Below are positions 1 through 9,940 of a DNA stretch of 64,000 nt, piece by piece. A program made the position numbers and the translations under genes. Numbering within the stretch: the first letter of the stretch is position 1; every line of letters starts with the position of its first letter. The notes under the pieces are model-generated. The model was not told the origin of the DNA. It searched no databases and worked only from the letters and a program-made list of their open reading frames with translations. The DNA comes from Ahaetulla prasina. Lineage: Eukaryota > Chordata > Lepidosauria > Squamata > Colubridae. The DNA lies in the NCBI RefSeq assembly GCF_028640845.1, contig NC_080541.1, positions 153,949,502 to 154,013,501 on the forward strand, given 5' to 3'.

Positions 1-82
1 TTACAGTTAATGTTATCGAGAAGATATAGCTTTTTCCACAAAGAAGAGCATTCCAAACAAATTCCAATGCAAGAATATATTA

Positions 83-444
83 AGATAAAGGTAAAGGTTC
101 CCCTCGCACATACGTGCTAGTCGTTGCCGACTCTAGGGGACGGTGCTCATCTCTGTTTCAAAGCTGAAGAGCCAGCGCTGTCTGAAGACGTCTCTGTGGT
201 CATGTGGCCGGCATGACTCAATGCCAAAGGTGCATGGAACGCTGTTACCTTCCCACCAAAGGTGGTTCCTATTTTTTCTACTTGCATTTTTACATGCTTT
301 TGAAACTGTTAGGTTGGCAGAAGCTGGGACAAGTAATGGGAGCTCACCCCATTACACGGCAGCACTAGGGATTCGAACTGCTGAGCTGCTGACCTTTTGA
401 TCGACAAGCTCAACGTCCTAGCCCCTGAGTCACCATGTCCCTTC
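83..444 (-). mobile_element. Sauria SINE (Bov-B-tailed), reverse strand
   Basis: Read on the reverse strand, this is a tRNA-derived head with a box-B-like stretch (near 372-385), a body, and a 3' end closing in the AAGGTAAAGG-type motif typical of Sauria SINEs, whose tail is shared with the Bov-B LINE (established for squamates). The copy appears near full length. It is flanked by an 11/12 target-site duplication, AAGAATATATTA at 71-82 and AAGAGTATATTA at 445-456, which fixes the ends. ORFs across it are chance. It lies directly upstream of a Snake1 LINE tail. Confidence 0.88.
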
Positions 445-472
445 AAGAGTATATTACTGTTTGGCAATTTAG

Positions 473-608
473 CTGAGAGCATACGCACCAAGACAAATTC
501 CTTGTGTGTCCAATCACACTTGGCCAATAAAAAAATTCTATTCTATTCTATTCTATTCTATTCTATTCTATTCTATTCTATTCTGTTCTATTCTATTCTA
601 TTCTATTC
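473..608 (+). mobile_element. Snake1-type CR1-L3 LINE, 3' tail with (ATTCT)n
   Basis: Only the last ~60 bases of the LINE 3' UTR remain (from the CTGAGAGCAT motif through CACTTGGCCAATAAAA), followed by about 14 units of ATTCT at 535-608 with one variant unit. The same 3' end recurs six more times in the window, always running into the same pentamer, which shows the repeat is part of the element's tail. The match to the snake AATAG-seeding CR1-L3 family is from recall. Confidence 0.85.
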
Positions 609-1224
609 AACCAATGTATATGCGACAAAATTAAAGGAGAAGTGAATAGAAATCCAATAGATGAATATGCTAATATAAGTAACATTGGCTGTTAGCATTT
701 CTATCCCTTAATCTTAAACAAAACTCTAGGGAAGTGATTTGGAGACCTTTGTCATTCAAATCCATAGACTACAACTGTTTCAGTTTTGGAACCGAAGTTT
801 CAGTATTAAACTACAACTCAATTTCAGTATTAAACTTTCATGATAAGATGATAGCAGCTCCTTCTCCTTCTGTTTTTAAAAACAAAACACTTCCTCTACT
901 TTGCTCTTTGGAACCTCTGTACTTGTAGAACACTTGACATTCATCCTTGAGTTGTAGGCATCAAACATAGGATGTCCATGACCACTTTTATACTTCTCTG
1001 ATTTAGCTTATTTCTCAGTCTAGGAGTTATATTCTATGACACCCATGGGAGGAAGAAAGACCTCTCTACCTGCTTGAAGACCTAAAAGTCAGCATTAAAA
1101 TGATTGCTGGAAAAGAAAAGAAAATCTCCAAAATGTGCAGTTTTGCAAGCGAACACACAGAGCTCGTTAATCTTGCAAACTCCATAATATTTGCTTAAGG
1201 TTTTTATTTATTTCCCACTGTTAT
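609..1224. other. Unassigned AT-rich DNA
   Basis: No ORF, RNA gene or repeat that I recognise. A 64-codon ORF at 734-928 has no recognisable motif and looks like chance. Confidence 0.5.
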
Positions 1225-1423
1225 ATTTTTTTATAAATAATTCAAGACGCTGGACATACCTAATAGACTTTCTTCCTCCTGTTTTCCCCATAAAAGCAAC
1301 CCTATGAAGTGAGGTGGGCTGAGAGAGAGTGACTGACCCAAGATCACCTGTTGGGTTTTTATACTTAAGGCAGGACTAGGACTCACAGCCTCACAGTTTC
1401 TAGACTGCAGCCTTAATCAATAG
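1225..1423 (-). mobile_element. Old tRNA-derived SINE, reverse strand
   Basis: On the reverse strand it resembles the copies at 4228 and 59183: a head with a phrase like 'ctagactgtgaggctgtgag', a middle with 'agcccacctcac' and 'agggttg', and a 3' part with 'aggaggaag' and 'ataaa'. It is clearly diverged and no target-site duplication was found. This family is common in squamates; the exact name is not certain. Confidence 0.6.
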
Positions 1424-2265
1424 TGGAGACGTGAATTCCTGATTCAATGTTCACATTCATACCTCTCAGATAAAATTGAAATTATGTACTCATACACAAA
1501 TGAAATGTAATTACATTCAGTTATGGCAGTTACCTAAATTTTGTTAGACAACTTTTCCCAGCTTATCCTTGCATGAAGAAACCGCACCATGGATGCAAAT
1601 ATAGAGAAACATATTGCCCTAAATACACACACATAGTGTGCCTCCAAAGGAATAGGGTTCTATAAAAAAAAAGGGGGGAGATCTTGTATCTTTACATTCA
1701 AAATATGGAACCTAGCAGATCGCATCAGGATTCCCCGCTCCTGTTTTAAAACAGTCCAATTTGTTCGTTTGTTGTGTAAAAATATAACAATATATGCAGT
1801 TGTTAATTTGGAGTGCAATTTCATCCCTGAATATTTTTCTTTATCATTGCCACCCACCACGTACGTGTGGATAGATACAACTCTCAACAAATCTAAACCA
1901 CTGGTTTCACAAACCTGGACAAATTATCCAAAACTGGCTATTAAAAGTGGTTTTTCTATGGGTAAAACCCACAAACCCATTACCCAATCACAACAGGAAC
2001 TGCTTTAAATGTTTTATCCACAAAGGGTAAAAAACTCATTCTAATAAGAGACTTCGGGCAATGAAGGAAAAAGTTTGGGAAGCTCTGGTTTAAATGCAGC
2101 CTAGAGCTTCAGAATCAAATGGATTTATGGAAGTGGGTTTCTGCTTCTTCCTTCCTTTGCCTCTTCCCAGGTCAAATGTTGCTCCTCAAATCTCAAACAA
2201 AGGGATAAAGCTTTTCTGAATAGGTGAACTGTACAGTAGGTCAGATGGACCACAAGTCTTTATTT
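1424..2265. other. Unassigned DNA
   Basis: No recognisable gene. Overlapping 76-79 codon ORFs on both strands at 1660-2008 show no motif and are read as chance. Confidence 0.5.
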
Positions 2266-2690
2266 TATTTTATTTTACTTATTTTATTTATTTATTTTGT
2301 CACAACAGTATATATAAGCATAAGCATGAAGTAACTATATAGTATATAAGCATATATATGAGTATAAGTATGAAATAACTATATAAATTGGATATAATGA
2401 AAGGAAACAGTAGGACAGGAACGGTAGGCACGTTTGTGCTCTTATGCATGCCCCTTAAAGACCTCTTAGGAATGGGGTGAAGTCAACAGTAGACAGTTTT
2501 TGGTTAAAGCTTTGGAGATTTTGAGTAGCTACCACAGAGTCTGGTAGTGTGTTCCAAGCATTTAAACTCTGTTACTGAAGTCTTCTCACTTCACATCAGT
2601 GGAATGAAACCCCTGGATACAGCTCAGTGTCAGAGCATTTAATTCATGCAATGATGGCTCCCCAAACACAAAGTTGTCAGTTTTGGGATG
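2266..2690 (-). mobile_element. CR1-like LINE 3' end, reverse strand
   Basis: The reverse complement matches the 3' part of the LINE at 62276: the end of the reverse-transcriptase ORF (words like 'CTGTCTACTGTTGA' and 'CCCCATTCCTAAGAGG'), a short UTR and an ATAAAATAAA tail (the T-rich stretch 2266-2300 here). The two copies define one family. This one is 5'-truncated and coding-dead. Confidence 0.75.
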
Positions 2691-4227
2691 AAGCTATAGG
2701 ATAGTATCTTACCTCTGCGTTCTGCAAAAAGCTAATGAAATCTGGAATCTCCTTCCTTAATTTTATCTACTGTTCTATCTCAGAAAAAAAGAAACACTCC
2801 TTTTTGTTTCTGTTGAAACCATATATCTCCCTTAAATGACATACAAATACTTTTTTTTTTGTTAAGCAGAAGCCAAGTTATAAAGGAAAGCAGAATTTTT
2901 AAATTAATCCTTAACATGCCATTAATAATTCCATCATCAGAAAAAAAAACCTAATCATTGCTTAGCTGATTTCTGGCTCTATTATGAAGATTTTATAGTA
3001 GATTAGAGACATTGGATATGATTTATACATAGCTTTCTCGAAGCAGCTGACAACTAAGAAATGACCCCCACTAGCCTTAGCTAAATCTCCTTTCAGTCAA
3101 ACATCTGTTCCTTGTTTGTGCTGATTTGTTGATTTGTTTGTTTGTTTTGCCTGAAAGAGAATTGGGCCAGAAGTTTGTATGCTCTGTCATTATAAAACTT
3201 GTACAGGGCTGTTCTTTTTGCTGTCCCCCCCTTCCCCCACCTCATTTTCTTTTCAGTTTTTTTTTTTAATCCAAGAAAATCAGAAGAGTCTTGTTTTGTA
3301 GAGTAAGCAAAGGATTTTCTCTGTGGATTAAAAATAATATTTCCCAGTGTTATGCTTTCCATAAGTACTGTTGTTTTTACATAAAGCACAGCGATCATAC
3401 CGCAGCAGTTAAGAGAAACATTTAATCAAGAAGGGCTATAATTGTTGTGCCTTTATGCATAGTATTAGCCATATTTTAGTTTCATAAATCATCCCTTTTA
3501 GAAAAAAAAAGATTTCATGCAACTTTTCATATTAAAAAGTCTTCTGAAAGCGGCTTATGATCAAAGTCTTCATAAAATAAAATAAAATCTTAAAATTAAT
3601 TTGTTAAACTAATTTCTGCCAAAGCAGCCATTCTCATTTATTTAAAGGCTTCTGCATTAACCATGCATTTGAATAGAACTTTTTAGGTCTTATTAAGATA
3701 TAATATGATTGTCCAAGCTGGGAACAAAGAAATCATTTGAAGTACACTTTAGAAATCAGATGTGTTCTGAGGTGATAACCAGAGTGCATTGTTCAGAAAG
3801 ACAAATAATAGCATACTTTGAAAGGATTATTTTGCCCTGGACAGAATAATGTAAGATTCTATATAACACTTTGTTCACATCGATGTATACATGCAAACTT
3901 ATTTTGATTTATCTTCAACAGGTGAGTGCACTAGAGACAAAAATTAGGGAAAAAGATGAAGGCTGTCCTTTTGCCCAAATTAAAATTACTTTATGTCGCA
4001 TGATATTGAGAACACCCTATTTTCAAGAATAATTTAAACACTTTTCAATATTGTTCACTTTTGAATTTTTGCAACAATAAGATCTAGCCATACCCAGTTA
4101 TCTAAAATGGTACAAGGAGGTTTAAACATCCAAAAACAACCTTAATATTGTATCACAATCACTTTCACAATAAATGAATTTCTTATTTATTTATTTAATT
4201 TTAAAATGCAAGCCTTAATTGGTAAGA
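2691..4227. other. Unassigned AT-rich DNA
   Basis: No feature that I can support. A 101-codon reverse ORF at 3093-3398 lies in a poly-purine/pyrimidine stretch and has no motif. CAGGTGAGT near 3920 resembles a splice donor but no exon-like ORF precedes it. Confidence 0.45.
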
Positions 4228-4440
4228 ACCAGTTTGGTCTAGTGATTAAGGCACCAGGCTAGAAAGCAGAAGACTGTGAGTTCTAGTTCCACCTTAGCCA
4301 TAAAAGCTGGGTGACTTTCGGCCATTTATTCTCTCTGTCATTCTCTTACATCTCCTCACAGGGTTCTTACCGTGTGGAAAATAGGAGGAGGAAGAAGTAG
4401 TAGTAGGTTTGTTCTCCCCATTGAATTATTTATAATATCT
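4228..4440 (+). mobile_element. tRNA-derived SINE
   Basis: Starts with a tRNA-like head (GGTCTAGTGATTAAGGCACC as box A region, GAGTTCTAGTTCCACC as box B region), followed by a body containing 'ctcacagggtt' and 'aaaataggaggaggaag', and ends in an AT-rich tail. Same family as 1225 and 59183. Diverged; no flanking repeat found. Confidence 0.72.
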
Positions 4441-4795
4441 GAAGCCTCTGCAGCCGATAATAGAACTCTGGATCAATCTGGAGCTTTGTTATCAACTGCA
4501 AATGCCTTTCCTGAAGGGCCTCTGATGGTGAAAAGGAGGCAAAGGGAGATGTGCACGTCAATCTGGAGCCTGTTTCTCGGCTCCAGAGACCTTTCTGTGA
4601 AATGGAGCAATACATACAAATGGCGGCAAGCTGCCATAGAGGTGGGCTGGCAAGGCAAGGCAAGGCAAGGCAGCTGTCAGGGTATATAAGGCCTGCTGCA
4701 ACTGCTTGAAGGTAAGGAGTAGGGCAGCTCCAACCCACCCCCTCCCAACCCTAGCTTAATTTTTACCTGTGCACCTCATTCCACTCTGTGCATCC
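4441..4795. other. GC-richer patch with a TATA-like motif, unassigned
   Basis: This stretch is richer in GC than its surroundings, carries a short (AAGGC)n run at 4654-4673, and has TATATAAGGCC at 4683. ORFs of 102-105 codons lie on both strands without motifs. It could be an LTR piece or an old promoter. I could not find TG...CA ends or a partner copy in the window, so it is left unnamed. Confidence 0.35.
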
Positions 4796-4799
4796 TGTC

Positions 4800-4922
4800 A
4801 TAACTAGTCTCAAGTAGGGCTTATTTGGGGGGGGGTAGGGCTTATATTGGGCACATGTGTAAATATCAAGCTAGGGTTTATTTTCAGGCTAAGTTTTATT
4901 TTTGGTGAAACACGGTAATAAT
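4800..4922 (+). mobile_element. Mariner-like MITE
   Basis: The phrases TAGGGCTTAT (twice), GGGTTTATTTTCAGG and GTTTTATTTTTGGTGAAACA are those of a short squamate MITE whose inverted ends carry 'gaaacagggta'-like sequence. The right end at ~4918 reads GAAACACGGTA. The left end is degraded. Non-coding. Confidence 0.5.
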
Positions 4923-5039
4923 AAATGCTGGATTAAAAAAAAAAACTAACAAAAAATCCTTCTCAGCCTTAACCAAATTATACAAAAATAAGGAATTTAT
5001 TGCCCTCTAAATATTGTTGCTTTTAAAAAAAAACCTCTG

Positions 5040-5188
5040 TCAGTTATGGGACCTGACAGATTACATCCCAGAGTTCAGAAGGTGCTGGCAGATGTTAATA
5101 TCAGAATGATTGCATCATATCTTTCAAAAATCCTGGAGGACCAGGGAAGTATCTGAGGATTGGAAAGGGGACAAAAACAGACCCAGGA
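5040..5188 (+). pseudogene. CR1 LINE reverse-transcriptase fragment (left half of a split copy)
   Basis: Conceptual reading gives CR1-style reverse-transcriptase words (a GPD-x-LHP start, then SWRTREVSEDWKG-like residues) leading up to the D-P-G-N-Y-R-P motif. The motif breaks off after 'cccagga' at about 5188, and the missing continuation, 'attacagaccaatcagcctaag', is found at 8487. The two halves are one CR1 copy split by the L2-like LINE between them. Several stops and small changes show it was already old when split. Confidence 0.85.
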
Positions 5189-5236
5189 ATCTACAGGGGA
5201 CACCCGTCAGGGATCTACAGGGGAAACCCGTCAGGG
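5189..5236 (+). repeat. Two 24-bp tandem units at the LINE 5' end
   Basis: 5189-5212 and 5213-5236 are two copies of a 24-bp unit differing at one base (GGGGACACCC versus GGGGAAACCC). They sit exactly at the LINE 5' junction. In other LINEs such tandem units act as promoter monomers; here that role is inference. Confidence 0.8.
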
Positions 5237-5342
5237 AGGGTGCTAGGTCCACCATGTGTTCACGGCGGTAACTTAATAGGTCCTAAGGTTGTGGAGAGGG
5301 GTGTCGTTCCAGTTTGTCAGGGTCGAGCTATTAATACGGTAA

Positions 5343-8268
5343 GTGGGAGAGGCAAATATGATGGAAGGGGGGGGGCACATCAGGTTTTGGGGGTTCGCTC
5401 TCGCTGTTTACGAGCGATTGCATGCTCCGCCCCCCCCAGGATTTTCCTGTGACCCGAGTGGCCAGAGTACTCGGGACTTGGGCCTTCGGCTGATGTTATG
5501 TAATGCCAGGTCCGCGGTTAATAAAGCCCCCCTGATTTCAGATCTTATTCAGGAAGGGACCGCGGACATTATGGGCGTTACGGAGACCTGGTTGGGCACC
5601 GAAGGGGGGGTTCCCCTAGTGGAGATGTGCCCACCAGGTTTCTGAGCATTCCATCAGCCAAGGGCCCAGGGTAGGGGTGGTGGGGTGGTGGTTATTATTA
5701 AGGAGAGTCTTGAGCCGAGGGAGACCACTGTGCCTCAGATAGCTGGGTGTGAATCCCTCTACGTGAAGTGGGGTTGTAGGACACAGGTGGGCTTGCTGAT
5801 CACGTACCTGGCTCCTTGCTGCATGACAACAGCCCTGCCTGAGCTGTTGGAGCTGCTGGCCAGGTTGGCAGTTGAAACCCCTAGACTTTTGGTCATGGGG
5901 GATTTCAATTTGCCATCAACCGGCGTGGCATCCTCGGCGGCTCTGGAGTTCATGGCTTCCATGACGGCCATGGACCTGATTCAATTAATTGACTTTTATC
6001 TCTGGCCAGTGGTTGAATGATCTGGTTTTAAATGATGTAGTTGTTGAACCTTTGTCATGGTCAGATCATTTTCTCCTTCGTCTAGACTTTCGGACTGCTA
6101 CCCACCACCGCAGGAAGACGGAACCAATGCGCTGGTTCCGTCCCAGGCGCCTGATGGACCCGGAGAGGTTCCTGACGGAGCTTGGGCCGTTTCCCAAGCA
6201 CCTGGCCCACGACACGACTGAATAACTAGTTGCGGCCTGGGAACAGGCCGCGGCTGGAGGTTTGGACCGTGTCGTGCCTTTGCGGCCTCTGACCTGGCGT
6301 CGGTCTCAACCAGCTCCTTGGTTCTCCGAGGAGCTGAGGGAGATGAAACGCCGGAGAAGACGCCTAGAGAGTTTCTGGAGATCCAGCCATTCTGAGGCTG
6401 ACCGGACACTAGTTAGGTCCTATAGCAGGACCTACCTAGTGGCATTGAGGGATGCGAAACGTTCCTACGTTTCCTCCCTCATTGCATCGGCAGATAACCG
6501 CCTGGCCGCCCTGTTTCGGGTGACCCGCTCTCTCCTTCAACAGGAGGGGTGGGAGGACCCCCTACAAGGGCGTGCCGAGGAGTTTAACGGTTATCTATAT
6601 GATAAAATCGTTCAGCTTCGGGACGGATTGGATCAAAATTGGGTAGATCCAGGCGAGGGTTCCGAGACCCGTCTTGTTGAGGTGGTTTGGGATGATTTTG
6701 ATCCTGTGACACCTGAGGACATGGACAGGTTGCTGGGTAGGCTGAATGCCACCACATGTTTACTGAATCCGTGCCCCTCCTGGTTAGTACTGGCTACTCA
6801 GGAGGTGATACGAGGCTGGCTCAGGGGGATTACAAATGCTTCTTTGCGTGAGGGGGTCTTTCCCGCTGCCTTGAAAGAGGCGGTGGTGAGACCTCTCCTC
6901 AAGAAGCCTTCCCTGGACCCAGCTGTTTTAGGGAATTACCGGCCAGTCTCCAATCTTCGCTTCATGGCGAAGGTTGTAGAGAGTGCGGTGGCATGTCAGC
7001 TACCCCAGTACCTGGATGAAGCTGTCTATCTAGACCCGTTCCAGTCCGGCTTCCGGCCCGGATACAGTACGGAGACAGCTTTGGTCGCGCTGGTGGATGA
7101 TCTCTGGAGGGCCAGGGATAAGGGTTACTCCTCTGCCCTGGTCCTATTAGACCTCTCAGCAGCTTTTGATACCATCGACCATGGTATCCTGCTGCGCCGG
7201 ATGGAGGGGTTAGGAGTGGGAGGCACCGTTTATCGGTGGTTCTCCTCCTACCTCTCTGACTGGACGCAAACGTTGTTGACAGGGGGGCAGAGATCGACTC
7301 CGAGGTGCCTCATGTGTGGGGTGCCGCAGGGATCGATTCTGTCACCCCTCCTGTTCAACATCTATATGAAGCCGCTGGGTGAGATCATCAGTGGCTTTGG
7401 GGTGAGATAGCAACTGTACGCTGATGATACGCAGCTGTACTTCTCCACCCCGGGCCACCCCAGTGAAGCTGTCGAAGTGCTGTCCCGGTTTTTGGAAGCC
7501 GTACGGGTCTGGATGGGGAGGAACAGGCTCAAACTTAATCCTTCCAAGACGGAGTGGCTGTGGATGCCGGCACCTCGGTACAGTCAGCTGCAGATGCGGC
7601 TGTCTGTCGGGGGTGAGTCATTGGCCCCGATGGAGAAGGTACGCAACTTGGGCGTGCTCCTGGATGGTTGGTTGTCCTTTGAAGATCATTTGGCGACCGT
7701 CTCCAGGAGAGCTTTTCATCAGGTTCGCCTGATCCGCCAGTTGTGTCCCTTCCTGGACCGGGATGCCTTATGCACGGTCACTCATGCTCTCGTTACTTCT
7801 CGCCTGGACTACTGCAATGCTCTCTACATGGGGCTCTCCTTGAAGAGCACCCAGAGACTTCAGCTAGTCCAGAATGCGGCTGCGCGGGTTATTGAGGGAG
7901 CGGTTCGGAGCTCCCACGTAACACCTATCCTGCGCAGACTGCACTGGCTGCCTGTCGTTTTCCGGTTGCACTTCAAGGTATTGGTTACCACCTTTAAAGC
8001 GCTCCATGGCTTAGGACCGGGCTACTTACGGGACCGTCTACTGCCGGCTTCTATCTCCCAGCATCCGGTGCATTCCCACAGAGAGGGACTCCTCAGGGTG
8101 CCGTCAGCCAAACAGTGTCGACTGGCAGCCCCCAGGGGGAGGACCTTCTCTGTGGGGGCTCCGACCTTGTGGAACGAACTTCCCCTCGGGCTTCGACAAC
8201 TACCTGACCTTAGGACCTTTCGCCGCGAACTTAAAACCTATTTATTTCGTATGGCTGGACTAGCTTGA
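5343..8268 (+). pseudogene. LINE ORF2: endonuclease plus reverse transcriptase, four lesions
   Basis: Encodes the enzyme that nicks target DNA and copies LINE RNA. The apurinic-type endonuclease keeps LCNARS, TETW, GDFN (5898-5909) and SDH (6061-6069), which hold its catalytic residues. The reverse transcriptase keeps GNYRPVSNL, the FRPGYSTETAL block, FDTIDH (motif A, F at 7165), GVPQGSILSPLLFN (motif B), YADD (7417-7428, motif C) and a long C-terminal domain ending in a natural stop at 8266-8268. Lesions: TGA at 5643-5645, a one-base frameshift near 5985-6000, TAA at 6223-6225, and TAG at 7408-7410, two codons before the YADD tyrosine. Long open stretches of 382 and 263 codons mean the copy is young. 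The start codon is uncertain; 5343 is the first ATG of the open frame that reaches the endonuclease. Inactive as it stands. Confidence 0.88.
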
Positions 8269-8486
8269 TTTTACCTTTAAAATTTTAATTGGATGATGGG
8301 TTTTAAATTTTGGTAATTTTATGGGGTGTATTGTTATTTTAAATTTCTGGGCAAGTTTAAATCAGTTTTTTAAGGGTTGTTTTAATTATTGTGTATGTTT
8401 TGTATTTTATCTGCCTGTTCACCACCCTGAGTCCTTCGGAAGAAGGGCGGTATACAAATTAAAATATTATTATTATTATTATATTA

Positions 8487-8970
8487 TTACAGACCAATCA
8501 GCCTAAGATTAATACCTTGGAAAATCCTGGAAAAGATAATAAAAAACCCAGATCTTTGAACATCTAGAAACAAATAAAGTTCTGACTAGTAGCCAGGATG
8601 GGTTTGTTAAAAAAAATGGAACATGCCAAGCCAATCGTATTCATTCTTTGATAAAATGACTAAATTAGTAGACCACCAAATGCTATGGACACAGTATTCT
8701 TAGATTTCAGTAAGCCATTTGACAAAGTAGACCACAACCTATTTCTTTGTGAGCTAGAAAAATGTGGAATAGACAACATCAACACCAGATGGATTTGTAG
8801 CTGGAGGTTTTTAAGAAGAGTCTGGACAGCCACTTGTTTGAAATGGTATAGGATTTCCTGCTTGAGCAGGTGGCTGGAGTTGAAGTCCTCCACGCTTAAA
8901 GTTGCCAAGGTTGGAGATCGTTGGACTAGAAGACCTCCAAGGTCCCTTCCAGCTTTATTCTATATATATT
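8487..8970 (+). pseudogene. CR1 LINE reverse transcriptase and 3' end (right half of split copy)
   Basis: Continues the fragment at 5040. The reading runs through NYRPISL-like, LETNKVLTS, a degraded GFVK block and LDFSKPFDKVDHNLFLCELEK (motif A region, 8702-8764). It then jumps at ~8805 to the CR1 3' UTR (AGGTTTTTAAGAAGAGTCTGG, then GACCTCCAAGGTCCCTTCC). The part from motif B to the ORF end is missing, an internal deletion. A piece of a palindromic hAT MITE lies in the UTR at about 8874-8925. Confidence 0.85.
8874..8925 (+). mobile_element. Partial palindromic hAT MITE inside CR1 UTR
   Basis: GAGTTGAAGTCCTCCACGC and CTTAAAGTTGCCAAGGTTGG match the right half of the palindromic MITE seen complete at 54474. 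The left half is absent, so this is a remnant or a partial insertion. Confidence 0.6.
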
Positions 8971-9744
8971 TTCCCTATTTCCAAGTTGGTTAGAACAATT
9001 AGCTGTTGTCATTCAACTGTATCTAGAGGCCACAACTTCCTCATAGTAGCCTTGCCTGAGTCACACCATTTTAATAATTGAATGGATGACATTTGAATGG
9101 AGTGCATTTTTTAAGAAAAAAAATGTCTCTATTACAAGAGACATGCTAAACAAAAATAGTGAATGGCATAGCAGCCTCTACGAAATAGGTTTCTAGCAAA
9201 ACTATCTCTATGGAAGTTAATAAAAAGAGGCATACCATTAAGATCAAAGTGCTTGCAAATGCAGCATGTCCCTCTTTTAAAATGTAGGTCAAACACAGAA
9301 AGTAAGGTGTAACACACTTGTGCCCACAAACTGATTTCAACAGCAAAATATGTTGCACTTACAAAGGTAATAATGGAAACTCAAACACCATTTGTAGAAC
9401 GCTTTGAACTTTAGGACAGGAATTTGAAGAGTGCCTTACAGTTTAGTGATCTAAAAAAGAATGCCAACATTATAGGAGTTCCAGATGAAATAAAATGATT
9501 GGGAAAGATTTTATATGCACTAAAACGCCAGGTTCCCGAAATCTTTAGTCTTAAGGCACATTACAGAGCAACATTGACAGACATAGATGTCATAATAATA
9601 TGTGTCATCAATGTGCATTTTAACTGTCAGATTCCTATCCCCCCCCCCAACCCAGTTTTTGGAAACAAGACTAGAAAATGTTAATTTCAGTGAATCTGGG
9701 TATAAAGAAGCATGTCCTTTTGGTAATTTCCTTTCGGTAAATGC
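8971..9744. other. Unassigned DNA
   Basis: No gene or repeat recognised. A C-rich run is present at 9640-9648. The short ORFs show no motif. Confidence 0.45.
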
Positions 9745-9935
9745 TGTAATGTATTTGACTTTTGGAGGGAACTTTTGGAGGGAAAATACACGTTATTGAT
9801 TGGCTGGTGTCTCAGCCAGAACAGTATATAAGGAGAGCTTCTCCTGTGGTTTTTTTTGCTGTGTTCACACCATACAATAAAGAGCTGTTGTTACACACGA
9901 CCTGTCTCCTGCCTCCTCAATCACCTGATCCAACA
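9745..9935 (+). mobile_element. Solo LTR (191 bp) of an LTR retroelement
   Basis: Begins TG and ends CA and is flanked by a perfect 5-bp duplication, AATGC at 9740-9744 and 9936-9940. Inside are, in the right order, a reverse CCAAT element (GATTGG, 9797-9802), a TATA box (TATATAAGG, 9825-9833), and a polyadenylation signal (AATAAA, 9876-9881) followed by a short GT-rich stretch. This U3-R-U5 layout supports an LTR left by recombination between two LTRs. No internal gene remains nearby. Whether the parent was a retrovirus-like or Gypsy-like element cannot be told from the LTR. Confidence 0.8.
9825..9833 (+). promoter_or_regulatory. LTR TATA box
   Basis: TATATAAGG lies about 50 bases upstream of the AATAAA signal within the solo LTR, the expected arrangement for a short R region. 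Activity is not shown. Confidence 0.6.
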
Positions 9936-9940
9936 AATGC

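Larger units (their letters stand above)
5189..8487 (+). mobile_element. L2-like (CR1-group) LINE, nearly complete
   Basis: A 3.3-kb non-LTR retrotransposon inserted inside a CR1 copy. It has a short 5' leader starting with two 24-bp repeats (5189-5236), an endonuclease/reverse-transcriptase ORF, a ~190-bp 3' UTR, a terminal stem-loop (CCCTGAGTC...GAAGGGCGG at 8424-8449) and an (ATT)n tail. No ORF1 is visible, so the 5' end may be truncated or the family may have one ORF. The residue pattern around motif A (FDTIDH) and the C-terminal SRLDYCNALY block fits the L2 clade best; CR1-L3 is the alternative. No target-site duplication is evident, as is usual for such elements. GC content is clearly above the flanks. 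Confidence 0.88.

Noticed and set aside
397..645. ORFs with FYSILFYSILFYS runs (also at 32916-33259, 46754-46960, 57458-57812)
   Set aside because: Translation of the (ATTCT)n/(AATAG)n tracts at Snake1 tails; not proteins.
3914..3924. Splice-donor-like CAGGTGAGT
   Set aside because: No exon-like open frame precedes it and no acceptor partner is visible; such 9-mers occur by chance.
5759..6409. Reverse-strand ORFs over the L2-like LINE (5759-5971 and 6098-6409)
   Set aside because: They are antisense shadows of the LINE endonuclease/reverse-transcriptase frame, caused by its GC-rich codon use.
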